This document shows, piece by piece, positions 50,286-59,203 of a stretch of DNA of 64,000 bases. Origin of the DNA: Adlercreutzia mucosicola DSM 19490 (GTDB lineage Bacteria > Actinomycetota > Coriobacteriia > Coriobacteriales > Eggerthellaceae); contig NZ_AUGK01000007.1 in assembly GCF_000422625.1 (NCBI RefSeq), positions 62,001 through 126,000 of the forward strand, given 5' to 3'. Numbering within the stretch: the stretch's first letter is position 1; every line of letters starts with the position of its first letter. Both the position numbers and the translations under genes were made by a program. The notes beneath the pieces are model-generated. The model was given only the letters and a program-made list of their open reading frames with translations. It was not told the origin of the DNA and did not search any database.

Positions 50286-50465
50286 CGCTGAAAGTGGCAC
50301 GGGATTTCGAAAAGTAAACGCGCCCCGCCTACTTTTCGAAATCCCGTGCCACTTCCCTGAAGTGCAGCCGGCATTTTCCCTGGTGGGGCACTGCCCGAGC
50401 GGGGGATGCCGACGATTTTGCGGAGGGCGCTACCTACTTTTCGCAATCCAGTGCCACTTTCAGCG
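50286..50465. repeat. 180-bp element with three copies of a 25-31-bp repeat
   Basis: The left copy (50286-50316) and the reverse complement of the right copy (50435-50465) match at 29 of 31 positions. A third, inverted copy at 50330-50354 is a perfect match to the inner 25 bases of the left copy, giving a hairpin with a 13-base GC-rich loop. The core reads GTGGCACGGGATTTCGAAAA. No gene was found from 50179 to 50573. The three-copy structure suggests a composite or nested insertion of a palindromic element. Confidence 0.65.
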
Positions 50466-50573
50466 ATATTTATTTCAATTCAGCCAATCTGACGGGCGAT
50501 GCGGTCAACGCGGCCAATGTCGCATTCCTCGCCAACACCCGAATGCTGAGTCGTATGCCCTCGCCGAGTCTGC

Positions 50574-52262
50574 CTAGGCGTGGTTTTCGGTGTGCTCCAA
50601 AAGCTCGATGAGCTCTTGGCGGGAATGGACGTCGGTTTTGGCGTAGATGCGATCGGTGTGGGTTTTCACCGTGCTGTAGGCCACACCCAGGGTGTCGGCG
50701 ATCGATTGCAGGCTGCGACCTTTGGCCAATAGCTCGAGCACCTCCGTTTCGCGCGCCGATAGCCCGCAGCGCTCGGAAAGGGCGCTGCACCGCTGATGCA
50801 GCATGGTCGAGAACACTTCGGCGAGGTCCATCTGGGCTGCTTCGGCAATAGTGACCTTTTTCTCGCGAGGAGGAATCGCCTCGTCGGCGGGGCTGCTCGA
50901 GGGAACTTGCAGAGGCAGGGCCACGCCGCCTTTGGGTCCGATCACGTTTTCCACCACGATGAACAAGTACACGATGAGGAGCGAGATGGCTACGAGCAGC
51001 ATCGACGAGCTGGAACCGAGCCAGATGCCGATGAACGTGCCCATCAGAAGGCCGAGGTTCATGCCCGATTTGCCGATGCCGAACACGAGAGCGCTCGGGG
51101 CGGGTAAGTTGGCAGCGATGTCGGCCAGCGATGCCCATACGTACATCTCGAACAGAATATAGCCCGACATGATGCAGATGCCGGCGACTGCTTCTTGGCC
51201 CGGCGCCAAGAAGGGAAGCAGCAGCAGCCCCGCGGCCATGAGGGGTACGACTAGCTTGTAGGCTAGGTCGATCTTCTGGCTTCCCATCAGCAGAATACTG
51301 GCGACGGCCACTGCGATCATGATCACGGCCACTCCCGCGAACACGGCCTCTCCGATGCCTCCGGCTGAGGCGAAGGGGAGAGCGGCGGGATAGCCGCGCA
51401 TGAATCCCGCAGGAATGCAGTACACCGCGGCGCAGGCGGCGAAGCGCAACGGCAGGGTCCCGCGCCAAGAATGGCGATGGTCGGATTGCCCCGTGGTGTT
51501 CGGAGGGTTGACGGTGCCGTTCGGGTTGCCGCTGGCTGCTGCCGACGCGGTGGCGCGGGCGGCCCGAAGACTGCTACGGGGGTTGTCGGCGGTCGCTTCG
51601 GCATCGCTTTCCCGCTGCGTCCGTGCGGCGCGCAATCGATTGGATTGTCGCAGCAGGACGACCGAGGCGAGGGGCAGGGCTGTGGTAACGGCGACGGCCA
51701 ATAAGGTGGGCAGCATGCCGATGACGAGGTAGTACAGGACGCCTACCGCCATGGACCAGGGAATGGTGTACTTTTTGGCGATGGTGGGGGAAATGCTGCG
51801 ATAGGCCTCGGCCCACAGCAGCAGAATGCCCGCAGTGCCGATGCCCGATGCGATGGAGCCCACGTATACGAAGGGGGTGCCGAGTGCCTGCCCGAAGGAC
51901 AGGCCGATAGTGCCCGCCGCCGTGAGAAGGGCCAGCGCCGCAACGAGGCCGTTCCGTGCACTCAGGGGAGCGAGGCGCAGCGAGAGGAATCCGAGGCCCA
52001 CCATGGCGCAACCGTTGGCGAAGGCGTTCACGAGCCACGCCTCAAGGCTGAGCGCTTCGCCGCCGGCGCCCCACAGCACGGTCGAGAAGAAGGCGATGTG
52101 GACCCAGCCCCAGCATGCGCCGAAACCGAGGCAGTGGAGAAAGAGCCAGTCGACGGTATGCTCGGTTGCCAGATGCCTGGGGGTAGCCGTGGTTGCGGTC
52201 TCGAAGCGCGCCGCTGCGCCACCTCGGGTACTTTCTTGTATTTTCGCAGGTAAATCTGCCAT
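50574..52262 (-). CDS. Membrane-embedded LuxR-type transcriptional regulator
   Basis: A 562-residue protein with about twelve hydrophobic helices in residues 35-465, an interrupting hydrophilic loop (about 215-265), and a C-terminal LuxR HTH (GLSARETEVLELLAKGRSLQ, then VAYSTVKTHTDRIYAKTDVH). It is divergent from a flavoprotein reductase gene across about 195 bp that contains a near-perfect dyad. It very probably controls that gene. Start ATG 52262 has GACGGAAGTGATCAT upstream. Confidence 0.88.
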   Translation of the reverse strand: MADLPAKIQESTRGGAAARFETATTATPRHLATEHTVDWLFLHCLGFGACWGWVHIAFFSTVLWGAGGEALSLEAWLVNAFANGCAMVGLGFLSLRLAPLSARNGLVAALALLTAAGTIGLSFGQALGTPFVYVGSIASGIGTAGILLLWAEAYRSISPTIAKKYTIPWSMAVGVLYYLVIGMLPTLLAVAVTTALPLASVVLLRQSNRLRAARTQRESDAEATADNPRSSLRAARATASAAASGNPNGTVNPPNTTGQSDHRHSWRGTLPLRFAACAAVYCIPAGFMRGYPAALPFASAGGIGEAVFAGVAVIMIAVAVASILLMGSQKIDLAYKLVVPLMAAGLLLLPFLAPGQEAVAGICIMSGYILFEMYVWASLADIAANLPAPSALVFGIGKSGMNLGLLMGTFIGIWLGSSSSMLLVAISLLIVYLFIVVENVIGPKGGVALPLQVPSSSPADEAIPPREKKVTIAEAAQMDLAEVFSTMLHQRCSALSERCGLSARETEVLELLAKGRSLQSIADTLGVAYSTVKTHTDRIYAKTDVHSRQELIELLEHTENHA

Positions 52263-52284
52263 ATGATCACTTCCGTCCCCCGCA

Positions 52285-52305
52285 ATAGAGGACAGTGTCC
52301 CCTAT
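52285..52305. promoter_or_regulatory. 21-bp near-perfect dyad between LuxR and flavoprotein genes
   Basis: ATAGAGGACAGTGTCCCCTA + T is symmetric at 9 of 10 base pairs around a central G. It lies 22 bp upstream of the LuxR start and 152 bp upstream of the flavoprotein start. A dyad of this length suits a dimeric LuxR protein and autorepression. Confidence 0.55.
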
Positions 52306-52457
52306 GGTCCCTCCGTAAAATCCACCGTCATTGCGGATAGCATCCAGGCTGCTTGCCGCCTAAAGTGGGTCGTGCGATATCGAGGTTAGCGGACGGTGCA
52401 TCCGAGCGCAAGAACCCAAATATCGATGAACATCGACATGAGATATGGAGGGAAATC

Positions 52458-54041
52458 ATGAGTATTTCGAACGAGCAGGGGCTGTCCCGCCGCCGCTTTC
52501 TGCAGGGGGCGGGTCTGGCCGCCGCTTCGGTAGCTGCTGCGGGTATGATGGCCGGTTGCGCGGCGACTGGCGGCGGCGAAACGCTGGGTGATACGGGCGC
52601 GGCGCCGCGTACCTACGACCCGGCTGAGACTATGGATGTGGATATCGTCGTGGTGGGCTCGGGCGCCTCGGGCGTGGCGGCCACAGTGCAGGCGGCCGAG
52701 CTGGGCGCGACCACGCTGTTGCTGGAGAAATCCGACGTGACGGGCGGCAACGGACGGCTTACCGAGGGCATGTTCGCCATCAACTCCCAGATGCAGAAGG
52801 ATCTGGGCGTGGGCGACGAGGTGACCTTCCGCGACATCATCGCCGCGGAGCAGGAGTTCTTCAACTACCGCATCAACAACCTGCTGTGGAAGGACATGGT
52901 GGACGCTTCTGGCGACAACATCGACTGGATGGTCTCCCATGGCGTGCAGTTCTCCGGCGTGGTGGACGACTACCATGGCTTGGGAAAGTTCGACTGCTTC
53001 CATTGGTTCGACGACAATGGATCGGGCAGCTGTTACATCGATCCCATGCTGGCCTCAGCGGAAAAGCTGGGTGCGACGGTGATGACACGTACGCCGGCGG
53101 TAGATCTCATCGTGGAGGATGGTGCGGTGCGCGGTCTGTATGCCGAGCGCGAGGACGGCAGCATCTTGCAGGTGAATGCCAAGGCGGTCATTCTGACCTC
53201 GGGCGGTTACGCCAACAATGAGGATACTATGGCCGAGCGCGGCTACGATCTGACCTGGTCCCACAACAACGGCGTGGAAGGCCACGATGGCGACGGTCTG
53301 CGTATGGCCACGGCGGCTGGCGCCCATGACGTGTCGCGGGAGCGCTGCTTCTTGCGCGAGCCCTTCTCGTTCGGCATTGATTTTTTCGCACCCATGAGCC
53401 AGACGATTCACCGCGGCGGTCCGGTGCTGTGGGTAAACCAGGACGCCGAGCGCTATGTGAGCGAAGACTGCGGCGCCTTCGTCCCCCAGTGCAACGGTAA
53501 CGCGGTTCACTCCCAAGCGGCGTCGTATATGGTGCTGAGTCAAGATGTGATCGACGAATTTGTGAAGCGCTCGGGTTACGAATCGTTGCAGGCCGACATG
53601 GACGAGGCCGTTGCCCAGTGCCCGGGCGACAACGTGTACAAGGCCGACACGGTGGAAGAACTCGCTCGTCTGCAGGGGCTTGACGGTGCGGCTCTGGCGG
53701 CCACGGTGGCGCGCTACAACGAATTGTGTGCTCAGGCGTCCGACGACGACTTCAACAAGTCGGCCGCGAACATGGTAGCCCTGGCCACGGCGCCTTTCTA
53801 CATCTTCCGTCAAGATCTGGCGTTCTGGACGTCCATCGGCGGCGTCGACACCAATCGCAAGATGGAGGTGGTCACGCCGCGTGGCGAGGTGATCAGCGGT
53901 TTGTATGCAGCGGGCACCGACGGCTGCAATCTGTATCGCGAGACCTACACGATGAGCGTGCCAGCGTCCTGCAATGCCAACAACTGCAATTCTGGCCGCA
54001 CGGCGGCGAAGAGCGCCTTTGAGACTTGTGTAAAGGCGTAG
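52458..54041 (+). CDS. Tat-exported FAD-dependent reductase, fumarate-reductase type
   Basis: A 527-residue flavoprotein. The N-terminus has a twin-arginine signal LSRRRFLQG (Arg11-Arg13) and lipobox MAGC (Cys34). FAD binding is by DIVVVGSGASGVAATVQAAE and LLLEKSDVTGGNGRLTEGMF. The C-terminal flavin contact is GLYAAGTDGCNLYRETYTM. It contains no heme motif, so it needs a separate electron donor. Gly-Asn-Gly in place of the usual Gly-Gly-Asn-Ser-like pattern and the NCNSGRTAA end mark it as a divergent member. ATG follows GGAGGGAAATC. The divergent LuxR gene is the likely regulator. Confidence 0.87.
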   Translation: MSISNEQGLSRRRFLQGAGLAAASVAAAGMMAGCAATGGGETLGDTGAAPRTYDPAETMDVDIVVVGSGASGVAATVQAAELGATTLLLEKSDVTGGNGRLTEGMFAINSQMQKDLGVGDEVTFRDIIAAEQEFFNYRINNLLWKDMVDASGDNIDWMVSHGVQFSGVVDDYHGLGKFDCFHWFDDNGSGSCYIDPMLASAEKLGATVMTRTPAVDLIVEDGAVRGLYAEREDGSILQVNAKAVILTSGGYANNEDTMAERGYDLTWSHNNGVEGHDGDGLRMATAAGAHDVSRERCFLREPFSFGIDFFAPMSQTIHRGGPVLWVNQDAERYVSEDCGAFVPQCNGNAVHSQAASYMVLSQDVIDEFVKRSGYESLQADMDEAVAQCPGDNVYKADTVEELARLQGLDGAALAATVARYNELCAQASDDDFNKSAANMVALATAPFYIFRQDLAFWTSIGGVDTNRKMEVVTPRGEVISGLYAAGTDGCNLYRETYTMSVPASCNANNCNSGRTAAKSAFETCVKA

Positions 54042-54280
54042 ACCCTCGCTGAACCGCATCCCCCCCCTGGCGGGCCGTCTTCGGGCGGCTCGCTTTGGTT
54101 GGGGTGCGCCACGGGTTTCGGAGGGTGATTGTGCAATTGTTCTAATATGCACAGGCGCATGAAACTTGGGCTTACGCGGGGAAGATTTTCGATTTTATGA
54201 TCGATTGGGTCAGAAAGTGATACACTGTTTAGTGCATCATAGGGAGAAATCTCCGGCTGGCCTATCGATGGGGGCGTACC

Positions 54281-56596
54281 ATGGACGAAATGGTGAAGGT
54301 GTGGGCGACGACGTTCGACCGGAGTCCGCTACCCTTTGGCGTCGTCGAGGTGCTGCTCGATGACAAGGGCCGCCCCTATGATTGCGTGTACCGCTACCTC
54401 AACAACGCTGCCGCTGCTATCACGGGACACTCAGTGGAAGACCTGATGGGCGTGAAGATGTACGAGCTGTGGGGCGGCGATCCCACGTGGCTCGATCACT
54501 ACTACGAGGCGGCTTATGAGGGACAGCCCTCGGTATTCGAGAACCTGTCCGACATGCTGCAGAAGTTCTTCCGCGCCGAGGTGTTTCCCATTGCCGAGGG
54601 CCTGTGCGGCTTTTCTCTCCACGATGTGACCAGCTGGATCATGCCGGCCCAGCGATCGCTCGATAAGGCCGCTGCGGGCCTGTTCTTCTACGACATGCGC
54701 TATCGCCAAATGCTGCTGACCCCTTCGGCGCGCGAGCAGAGCGGCGTGGACACCGACTATATCGGCCTGTCTGAGTTCATCGATCGCACCTTCGGCGACT
54801 CTGCCGGTGATGGGGTGCGTCGCCAGATGGAGCGCTTCTTGAACCGCGAGGGCAGCCTGTACCAGGAAGGCCAGCTGGCCGATGGGCGCTGGCTGCGCAT
54901 GAGCTTGGACCACAGCGACCATTCCGATCGCTTCGCCTACGGCTTTTTGGAGGACTTCACCCGTACCAAGCAGGCCGAACAGCGCAGTGAGCAGTACATT
55001 GAGGTCATTGACAGCCTGGGCGCCGAGAACTTCGCCTTGTATCTGGTGGACTTGGAGACCAACGAGCTGGAAATCTATCGGCGCGGCGATGGGGTTGCCG
55101 AAGAGTTCGCCCTCGCCAGCCAGCAAGAGGGCGACTACGCGGCGGTCATGGACAACTACATCGATTCGTTCGTGGTGGCCGAAGATCGTCCGCGGGTGCG
55201 CTCCGAGATCGGCTCGGACGTTCTGCGGCGTCGCTTCGAAGACGGCGAGACCGATTTCTCCGTGGGCTATCGACGCCTGTTCGGTGATGACGAGCAATAC
55301 GTGGAGCTGCGGGTGATTCATCTGCCGAGTCCCAGTTCCAAGGTGATCTTGGCTGCGCGCAACATGACCGGTGAGATGCGCGAGCAGTTGAGCCAGAAGC
55401 TGGTGCTGGAAAACGCGCTCGAGCTGGCCGAGCACGCTAGCCAGGCGAAATCTACCTTCCTCACAAACATGTCCCACGATTTCCGTACGCCCATGAACTC
55501 CATTTCGGGATTTGCGTCCATCGCGCTCGATCACCTGAACGACACCGATCGCGTGCGCGACTGCCTGCGGAAGATCATGCTGTCGAGCGATCATCTGCTC
55601 AGTCTGGTGAACGACATCCTGGATGTGAGTCGCATCGAGAGCGGTAAGATGTCGTTTAACGAGGACGTTGTCGACCTGCACGACGTGGCCGCCGATGTCG
55701 AGGTCATGTTCGGCGACAAGGCGGCCCAGTGCGGCATCGATCTTGCCGTTGACGTGGGGAAGCTGATGCACAGTTCGGTGGTGACCGACCCTTTGCGCTT
55801 GAATCAGATTCTCGTGAACACCGTGGGCAATGCGGTGAAGTTCACGCCCCAGGGCGGCCTGGTCACGGTGTCGCTGGCCGAATGCGCCGGCGCCCCGCGC
55901 GGGTTCGGGTCCTACACCATTACCGTGAGCGACACCGGCTGCGGCATGACGCCCGACTTCCTCGATCGCTTGTTCATGCCGTTTGAGCGCGACGGGCTCG
56001 GCTACGCCAACAAGACCGAGGGCACGGGTCTGGGTATGACCATCACGAAGAGCTTGGTGGATCTGATGGGCGGCGAGATCGTGGTGGACAGCGTGGTTGG
56101 CCGGGGAACGCGGTTCACTATCACGCTGCCTCTGCGGCTGGCCGACGAGGACGAGGTGGCCGGGGCGCGCGACGGCGCCGAGACGATCGAGGAATGCCGG
56201 CGCGACTTCACCGGTTGCCGCGTGCTGGTGGCCGATGACGACGATCTGTCCCGCGAGATCCTCATGGAAATTCTGAAGGACTACGGGTTTTCCGTGGAAG
56301 AGGCGCGCGATGGCGACGCGGCGGTGCGCAAGGTGTCGTCGGTGGAGCCGTTCTACTACGATGCCGTGCTCATGGACATGCGCATGCCCCGCATGGACGG
56401 CGACGAGGCGACCCGCGAGATCCGCGCCCTGGATCGGGCCGATGCGGCCACACTGCCCATCATCGCCGAGACGGCCGATGCCTTCGAGGAAGGCCAGCGC
56501 CGCGCCCGCGAGGCCGGCATGACCGCCCTTACCACCAAGCCGTTGAACATCCACGCTCTGATCGCCTTGCTGGCCGAGTTCATTCCCGAGAAGTAG
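54281..56596 (+). CDS. Hybrid sensor histidine kinase / response regulator
   Basis: A 771-residue cytoplasmic protein with no membrane helices. An N-terminal PAS-like domain (residues 1-120) is followed by a second sensory region and a GGDEF-like or PAS segment, then HisKA with His399 (NMSHDFRTPMN), HATPase (VTDPLRLNQILVNTVGNAVK, SDTGCGMTP, GTGLGMTITKSLVDLMGG) and a C-terminal receiver with Asp699 (LMDMRMPRMDGDEA). The H-box has Asp where Glu-Ile is usual (SHEIRTP). Promoter sequence TGATACACT is near 54219. It stands alone downstream of the flavoprotein; no output DNA-binding protein is adjacent, so the partner is unknown. Confidence 0.9.
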   Translation: MDEMVKVWATTFDRSPLPFGVVEVLLDDKGRPYDCVYRYLNNAAAAITGHSVEDLMGVKMYELWGGDPTWLDHYYEAAYEGQPSVFENLSDMLQKFFRAEVFPIAEGLCGFSLHDVTSWIMPAQRSLDKAAAGLFFYDMRYRQMLLTPSAREQSGVDTDYIGLSEFIDRTFGDSAGDGVRRQMERFLNREGSLYQEGQLADGRWLRMSLDHSDHSDRFAYGFLEDFTRTKQAEQRSEQYIEVIDSLGAENFALYLVDLETNELEIYRRGDGVAEEFALASQQEGDYAAVMDNYIDSFVVAEDRPRVRSEIGSDVLRRRFEDGETDFSVGYRRLFGDDEQYVELRVIHLPSPSSKVILAARNMTGEMREQLSQKLVLENALELAEHASQAKSTFLTNMSHDFRTPMNSISGFASIALDHLNDTDRVRDCLRKIMLSSDHLLSLVNDILDVSRIESGKMSFNEDVVDLHDVAADVEVMFGDKAAQCGIDLAVDVGKLMHSSVVTDPLRLNQILVNTVGNAVKFTPQGGLVTVSLAECAGAPRGFGSYTITVSDTGCGMTPDFLDRLFMPFERDGLGYANKTEGTGLGMTITKSLVDLMGGEIVVDSVVGRGTRFTITLPLRLADEDEVAGARDGAETIEECRRDFTGCRVLVADDDDLSREILMEILKDYGFSVEEARDGDAAVRKVSSVEPFYYDAVLMDMRMPRMDGDEATREIRALDRADAATLPIIAETADAFEEGQRRAREAGMTALTTKPLNIHALIALLAEFIPEK

Positions 56597-56609
56597 GGAC
56601 CCCCGCAGC

Positions 56610-56640
56610 AAAAAGGCCCGGGATGGCTCCCGGGCCCTGA
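56610..56640. terminator. Bidirectional terminator between the kinase and RidA genes
   Basis: GGCCCGGGA (56615-56623) pairs with TCCCGGGCC (56628-56636). AAAAA precedes the stem, giving a T-run for the minus-strand RidA transcript; CTGATTT follows for the plus strand. It separates two convergent genes. Confidence 0.75.
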
Positions 56641-56658
56641 TTTCTCGCGGAGAGAAAC

Positions 56659-57921
56659 TTAGGCGACGGGCGGGGTGCCCTCCCAGTTGCCGGCGATGGC
56701 GTCGATCATGACGCGGGCGCCGAAGGGCAGCTCGCCTGTGCCGACGACCTTGCGGGCCGGCTTGTGGTCGCCGAAGAAGGCGGCATAGGCCTCGTTCATG
56801 GCGTCCAGATCGGCCATGTCGGCCAAAAACACGTTCACCTTCACGATGTCTTCCACCACGTGGTCCACCGACTCGATGATGGTCTTCACGTGGGCGAGGC
56901 ACTGGGCGGTCTGCTCGGCCGCGCCGCCGGCGATCAGCTTGCCGTCAGCGCCGAAGGGCAGCTGGGCGGAGATGTTGTTGTAGTGGGAGAAGGCCACGGT
57001 CTGGGTGGAGAAGGGGCACTTCGGGGCGGCATCGGTGTTGTTCGCCTCGATGATGAGACCGTGACGGTCCTCGATGGCCTGGGGCGGGGTGCCGTCGCCA
57101 TGGGACACCACGGCCTCCACGGCCACGTCGCAGTGGAAGGGCAGGTCCCTCACGGGCACCACGGTGCGGGCCGGCAGGTAGTTCACAGCGCGGGCGATGC
57201 CGGAATCGGGGAAGAAGGTCTTGTACATCTCGTCCACGGCCTCCATGTCGGCCAGGTCCTTCACGAAGATGGTCACCTTCACGACGTCGTCCAGGGGCAC
57301 GTCCACCGACTCCAGGATGGCCTTCACGTTCTTCAGACACTGGGCGGTCTGGGCGGCCGCATCGCCCAGGATCGGACGGCCCGACTTCGGGCACAGCGGC
57401 AGCTGCATGGTGATGTTGTTGTAGTGGGAGAACGCCACGGTCTGGGTGGAGAGGGCGTCGTAGGGAGCGGCATGGGTGTTGTTGGTGAGCTTCACCAAAT
57501 CGCCGGCCTGGGGCACGGACTGAGTGCCCTCGCCGTTATCCACAAGGGCCTCGATGAACACGAGCGCGTCCTGGGGCAGGGCGTCCACGGCCACCACGGT
57601 GCGGGCGGGCTGGTAGGTGGGGAAGAAGGAGGCCTGCACTTTCTCCACGGCATTCAGATCCATGATGTCGGCCAGGTAGATGGACACGCGGATGATGTCG
57701 TTCATGTCGTGGCCGATGCTCTCCACGATGGCCTGCAGGTTCTTGAAGCACTGCTCGGCCTGCTCAGCGGCGCCGCCGGCCACGATGGCACCCGTCGCCG
57801 GGTCGATGGGCAGCTGGGCCGAGAGGTTGTTGTAGTGGGAGAACGCCACCGTCTGGGAATACAGGTCGCTTACGGGCGCCTTGTCGGTGTTGCGGGCCAC
57901 TACCACGTTCGGATCGCTCAT
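56659..57921 (-). CDS. Triple tandem RidA (YjgF/YER057c/UK114) protein
   Basis: A 420-residue protein made of three consecutive Rid domains (about residues 5-130, 145-275 and 290-418). Each begins with QTVAFSHYNN and a QLP segment and has the Rid signature: PARTVVAV, PARTVVPV and PARKVVGT, so the Arg equivalent to Arg105 of E. coli RidA is kept in all three. The Glu equivalent to Glu120 is replaced in each (Phe, Ala, Met by my alignment). Classic RidA is a homotrimer of single domains that deaminates reactive enamines; here one chain could fold into a pseudo-trimer with non-identical sites. ATG 57921 follows GAAAGGGGTATCC. Confidence 0.92.
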   Translation of the reverse strand: MSDPNVVVARNTDKAPVSDLYSQTVAFSHYNNLSAQLPIDPATGAIVAGGAAEQAEQCFKNLQAIVESIGHDMNDIIRVSIYLADIMDLNAVEKVQASFFPTYQPARTVVAVDALPQDALVFIEALVDNGEGTQSVPQAGDLVKLTNNTHAAPYDALSTQTVAFSHYNNITMQLPLCPKSGRPILGDAAAQTAQCLKNVKAILESVDVPLDDVVKVTIFVKDLADMEAVDEMYKTFFPDSGIARAVNYLPARTVVPVRDLPFHCDVAVEAVVSHGDGTPPQAIEDRHGLIIEANNTDAAPKCPFSTQTVAFSHYNNISAQLPFGADGKLIAGGAAEQTAQCLAHVKTIIESVDHVVEDIVKVNVFLADMADLDAMNEAYAAFFGDHKPARKVVGTGELPFGARVMIDAIAGNWEGTPPVA

Positions 57922-58244
57922 GGATACCCCTTTCAAAGGTAGAGTTACAGCGATTTATGCAGTCGCATTAAACTTTAGCCCAGGGGTCATTGTCAACAGA
58001 TTTACCTAAGAAACATAAGCTGAACGCGGTATATTGACGTTGAGTGAACAGATTAATTTTCTGAATAAGCTGATCAGAAGAATAATCATTGTGCATTTGA
58101 TCAAAAATATTTTCGAAATGGGGAAGGGGTGCGAAGAGGGACGCCGGCTGTGGGGAAACGGGGGAAGTGCGCCGCCGGCCGCGCGGGACGGCTCGCGGCA
58201 CGGTAGGATGATCGATTGTGTTTGACGGCGGAAAAGGCGGGACC
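57922..58244. other. AT-rich promoter region, no gene
   Basis: From about 57960 to 58115 the DNA is markedly richer in A and T than elsewhere. It holds TTGATCAA (58097-58104) and CTGATCAG (58070-58077) palindromes. These may be sites for an FNR/CRP-like or other global regulator acting on the triple RidA gene, which is transcribed leftwards. The right part is GC-rich and carries the ribosome binding site of the next gene. No coding frame is credible. Confidence 0.45.
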
Positions 58245-59102
58245 ATGTTGAAGTTGCATATCTTGGCGAGCGGAAGCCGCGGCAACGCGGCCATCGTGGA
58301 GAACGGCGCCACGGGAGCCGGCGTGCTCATCGACTGCGGCATCTGCAAGCGCGATTTCTTCGGCCGCGCCGCCGAGGCCGGCTTCGATTTGGCGGGGCTT
58401 GAGGCTGTGGTGGTCACCCACGACCACGGCGACCACGTGAAGGGCATGGGCGTGGTGCTGCGCGGCCTGGCCAAGGCGGGCGTGCGCCCGGCGGTGTACG
58501 CGAGCGAGGCGGTGTTCGCGGCCTCGGCACCGCTGCGCGATGCCGTGGCCAGTGTGGGCGCGCGCTTCTGCGCCTTCGAGGCCGGGGAAGAGCTCGTGCT
58601 GGCGGACCTGGCCGTGCGCTCCTTTGCCACGTCCCACGATGCCGCCGCCTCTTGCGGTTTCCGCTTCGACGAGCTGGCATCGCAGCCGGTCGGGGCCGAC
58701 GGGGCGCCCCCGTCCCCCACGGTCGCCGCACCTCTCGACTCTCTCGGCTATATGACCGACACCGGCTTTGTGACCGACGAGGCCGCCGCCGTGCTGGCCG
58801 GTGTGCGCCTGCTGGCCCTGGAGAGCAACCACGACGGCCGCATGCTGGAGACGGGTCCCTATCCCTATGTGGTGAAGCAGCGCATTGCCTCGACGCGCGG
58901 TCATCTGTCGAACGCCCAGGCCGCCGACTACCTGCGCGGAGCGGCCCATGGCGATCTGCGCCACGTGGTGGCCATGCACATCTCCCAGGAGAACAACACC
59001 TACCGGCTGCCCCGCGAGACTCTGGTCGCGGCCCTCGCCGACGCAGCGCGCACGGTTCCCGTGTCGGTGGCCTACCAGGATCGCCTCGTCACAATCGCGT
59101 GA
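58245..59102 (+). CDS. MBL-fold metallo-hydrolase, YycJ/WalJ-like
   Basis: A 285-residue metallo-beta-lactamase-fold enzyme. Metal ligands are in THDHGDHVKG (HxHxDH), SHDAAASCGFR, YMTDTGFV and the late MHISQENN. The opening LHILASGSRGNAAIVE is typical of YycJ proteins, which are linked to DNA replication/repair and cell-wall control. The usual substrate is probably nucleic acid. ATG 58245 follows GAAAAGGCGGGACC. A loop of about 25 residues (PVGADGAPPSPTVAAPL) is inserted before the third motif. The gene is monocistronic or leads into the membrane protein gene 101 bp later. Confidence 0.87.
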   Translation: MLKLHILASGSRGNAAIVENGATGAGVLIDCGICKRDFFGRAAEAGFDLAGLEAVVVTHDHGDHVKGMGVVLRGLAKAGVRPAVYASEAVFAASAPLRDAVASVGARFCAFEAGEELVLADLAVRSFATSHDAAASCGFRFDELASQPVGADGAPPSPTVAAPLDSLGYMTDTGFVTDEAAAVLAGVRLLALESNHDGRMLETGPYPYVVKQRIASTRGHLSNAQAADYLRGAAHGDLRHVVAMHISQENNTYRLPRETLVAALADAARTVPVSVAYQDRLVTIA

Positions 59103-59203
59103 CGCTTTCGGGGCATCGCCCGCCTTTACGGGCGGCGGTGCCCTATGCTTGCCCAACAGGCAAAGATACCGGTCGGCAGCGGCCGTGAGCGAAAGGGGTT
59201 TCT

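Noticed and set aside
56659-57921. Initial idea that only one of the three RidA domains keeps the catalytic Arg
   Set aside because: Re-alignment to E. coli RidA places Arg105 in the PAR motif, which all three domains have. Only the Glu120 position differs.
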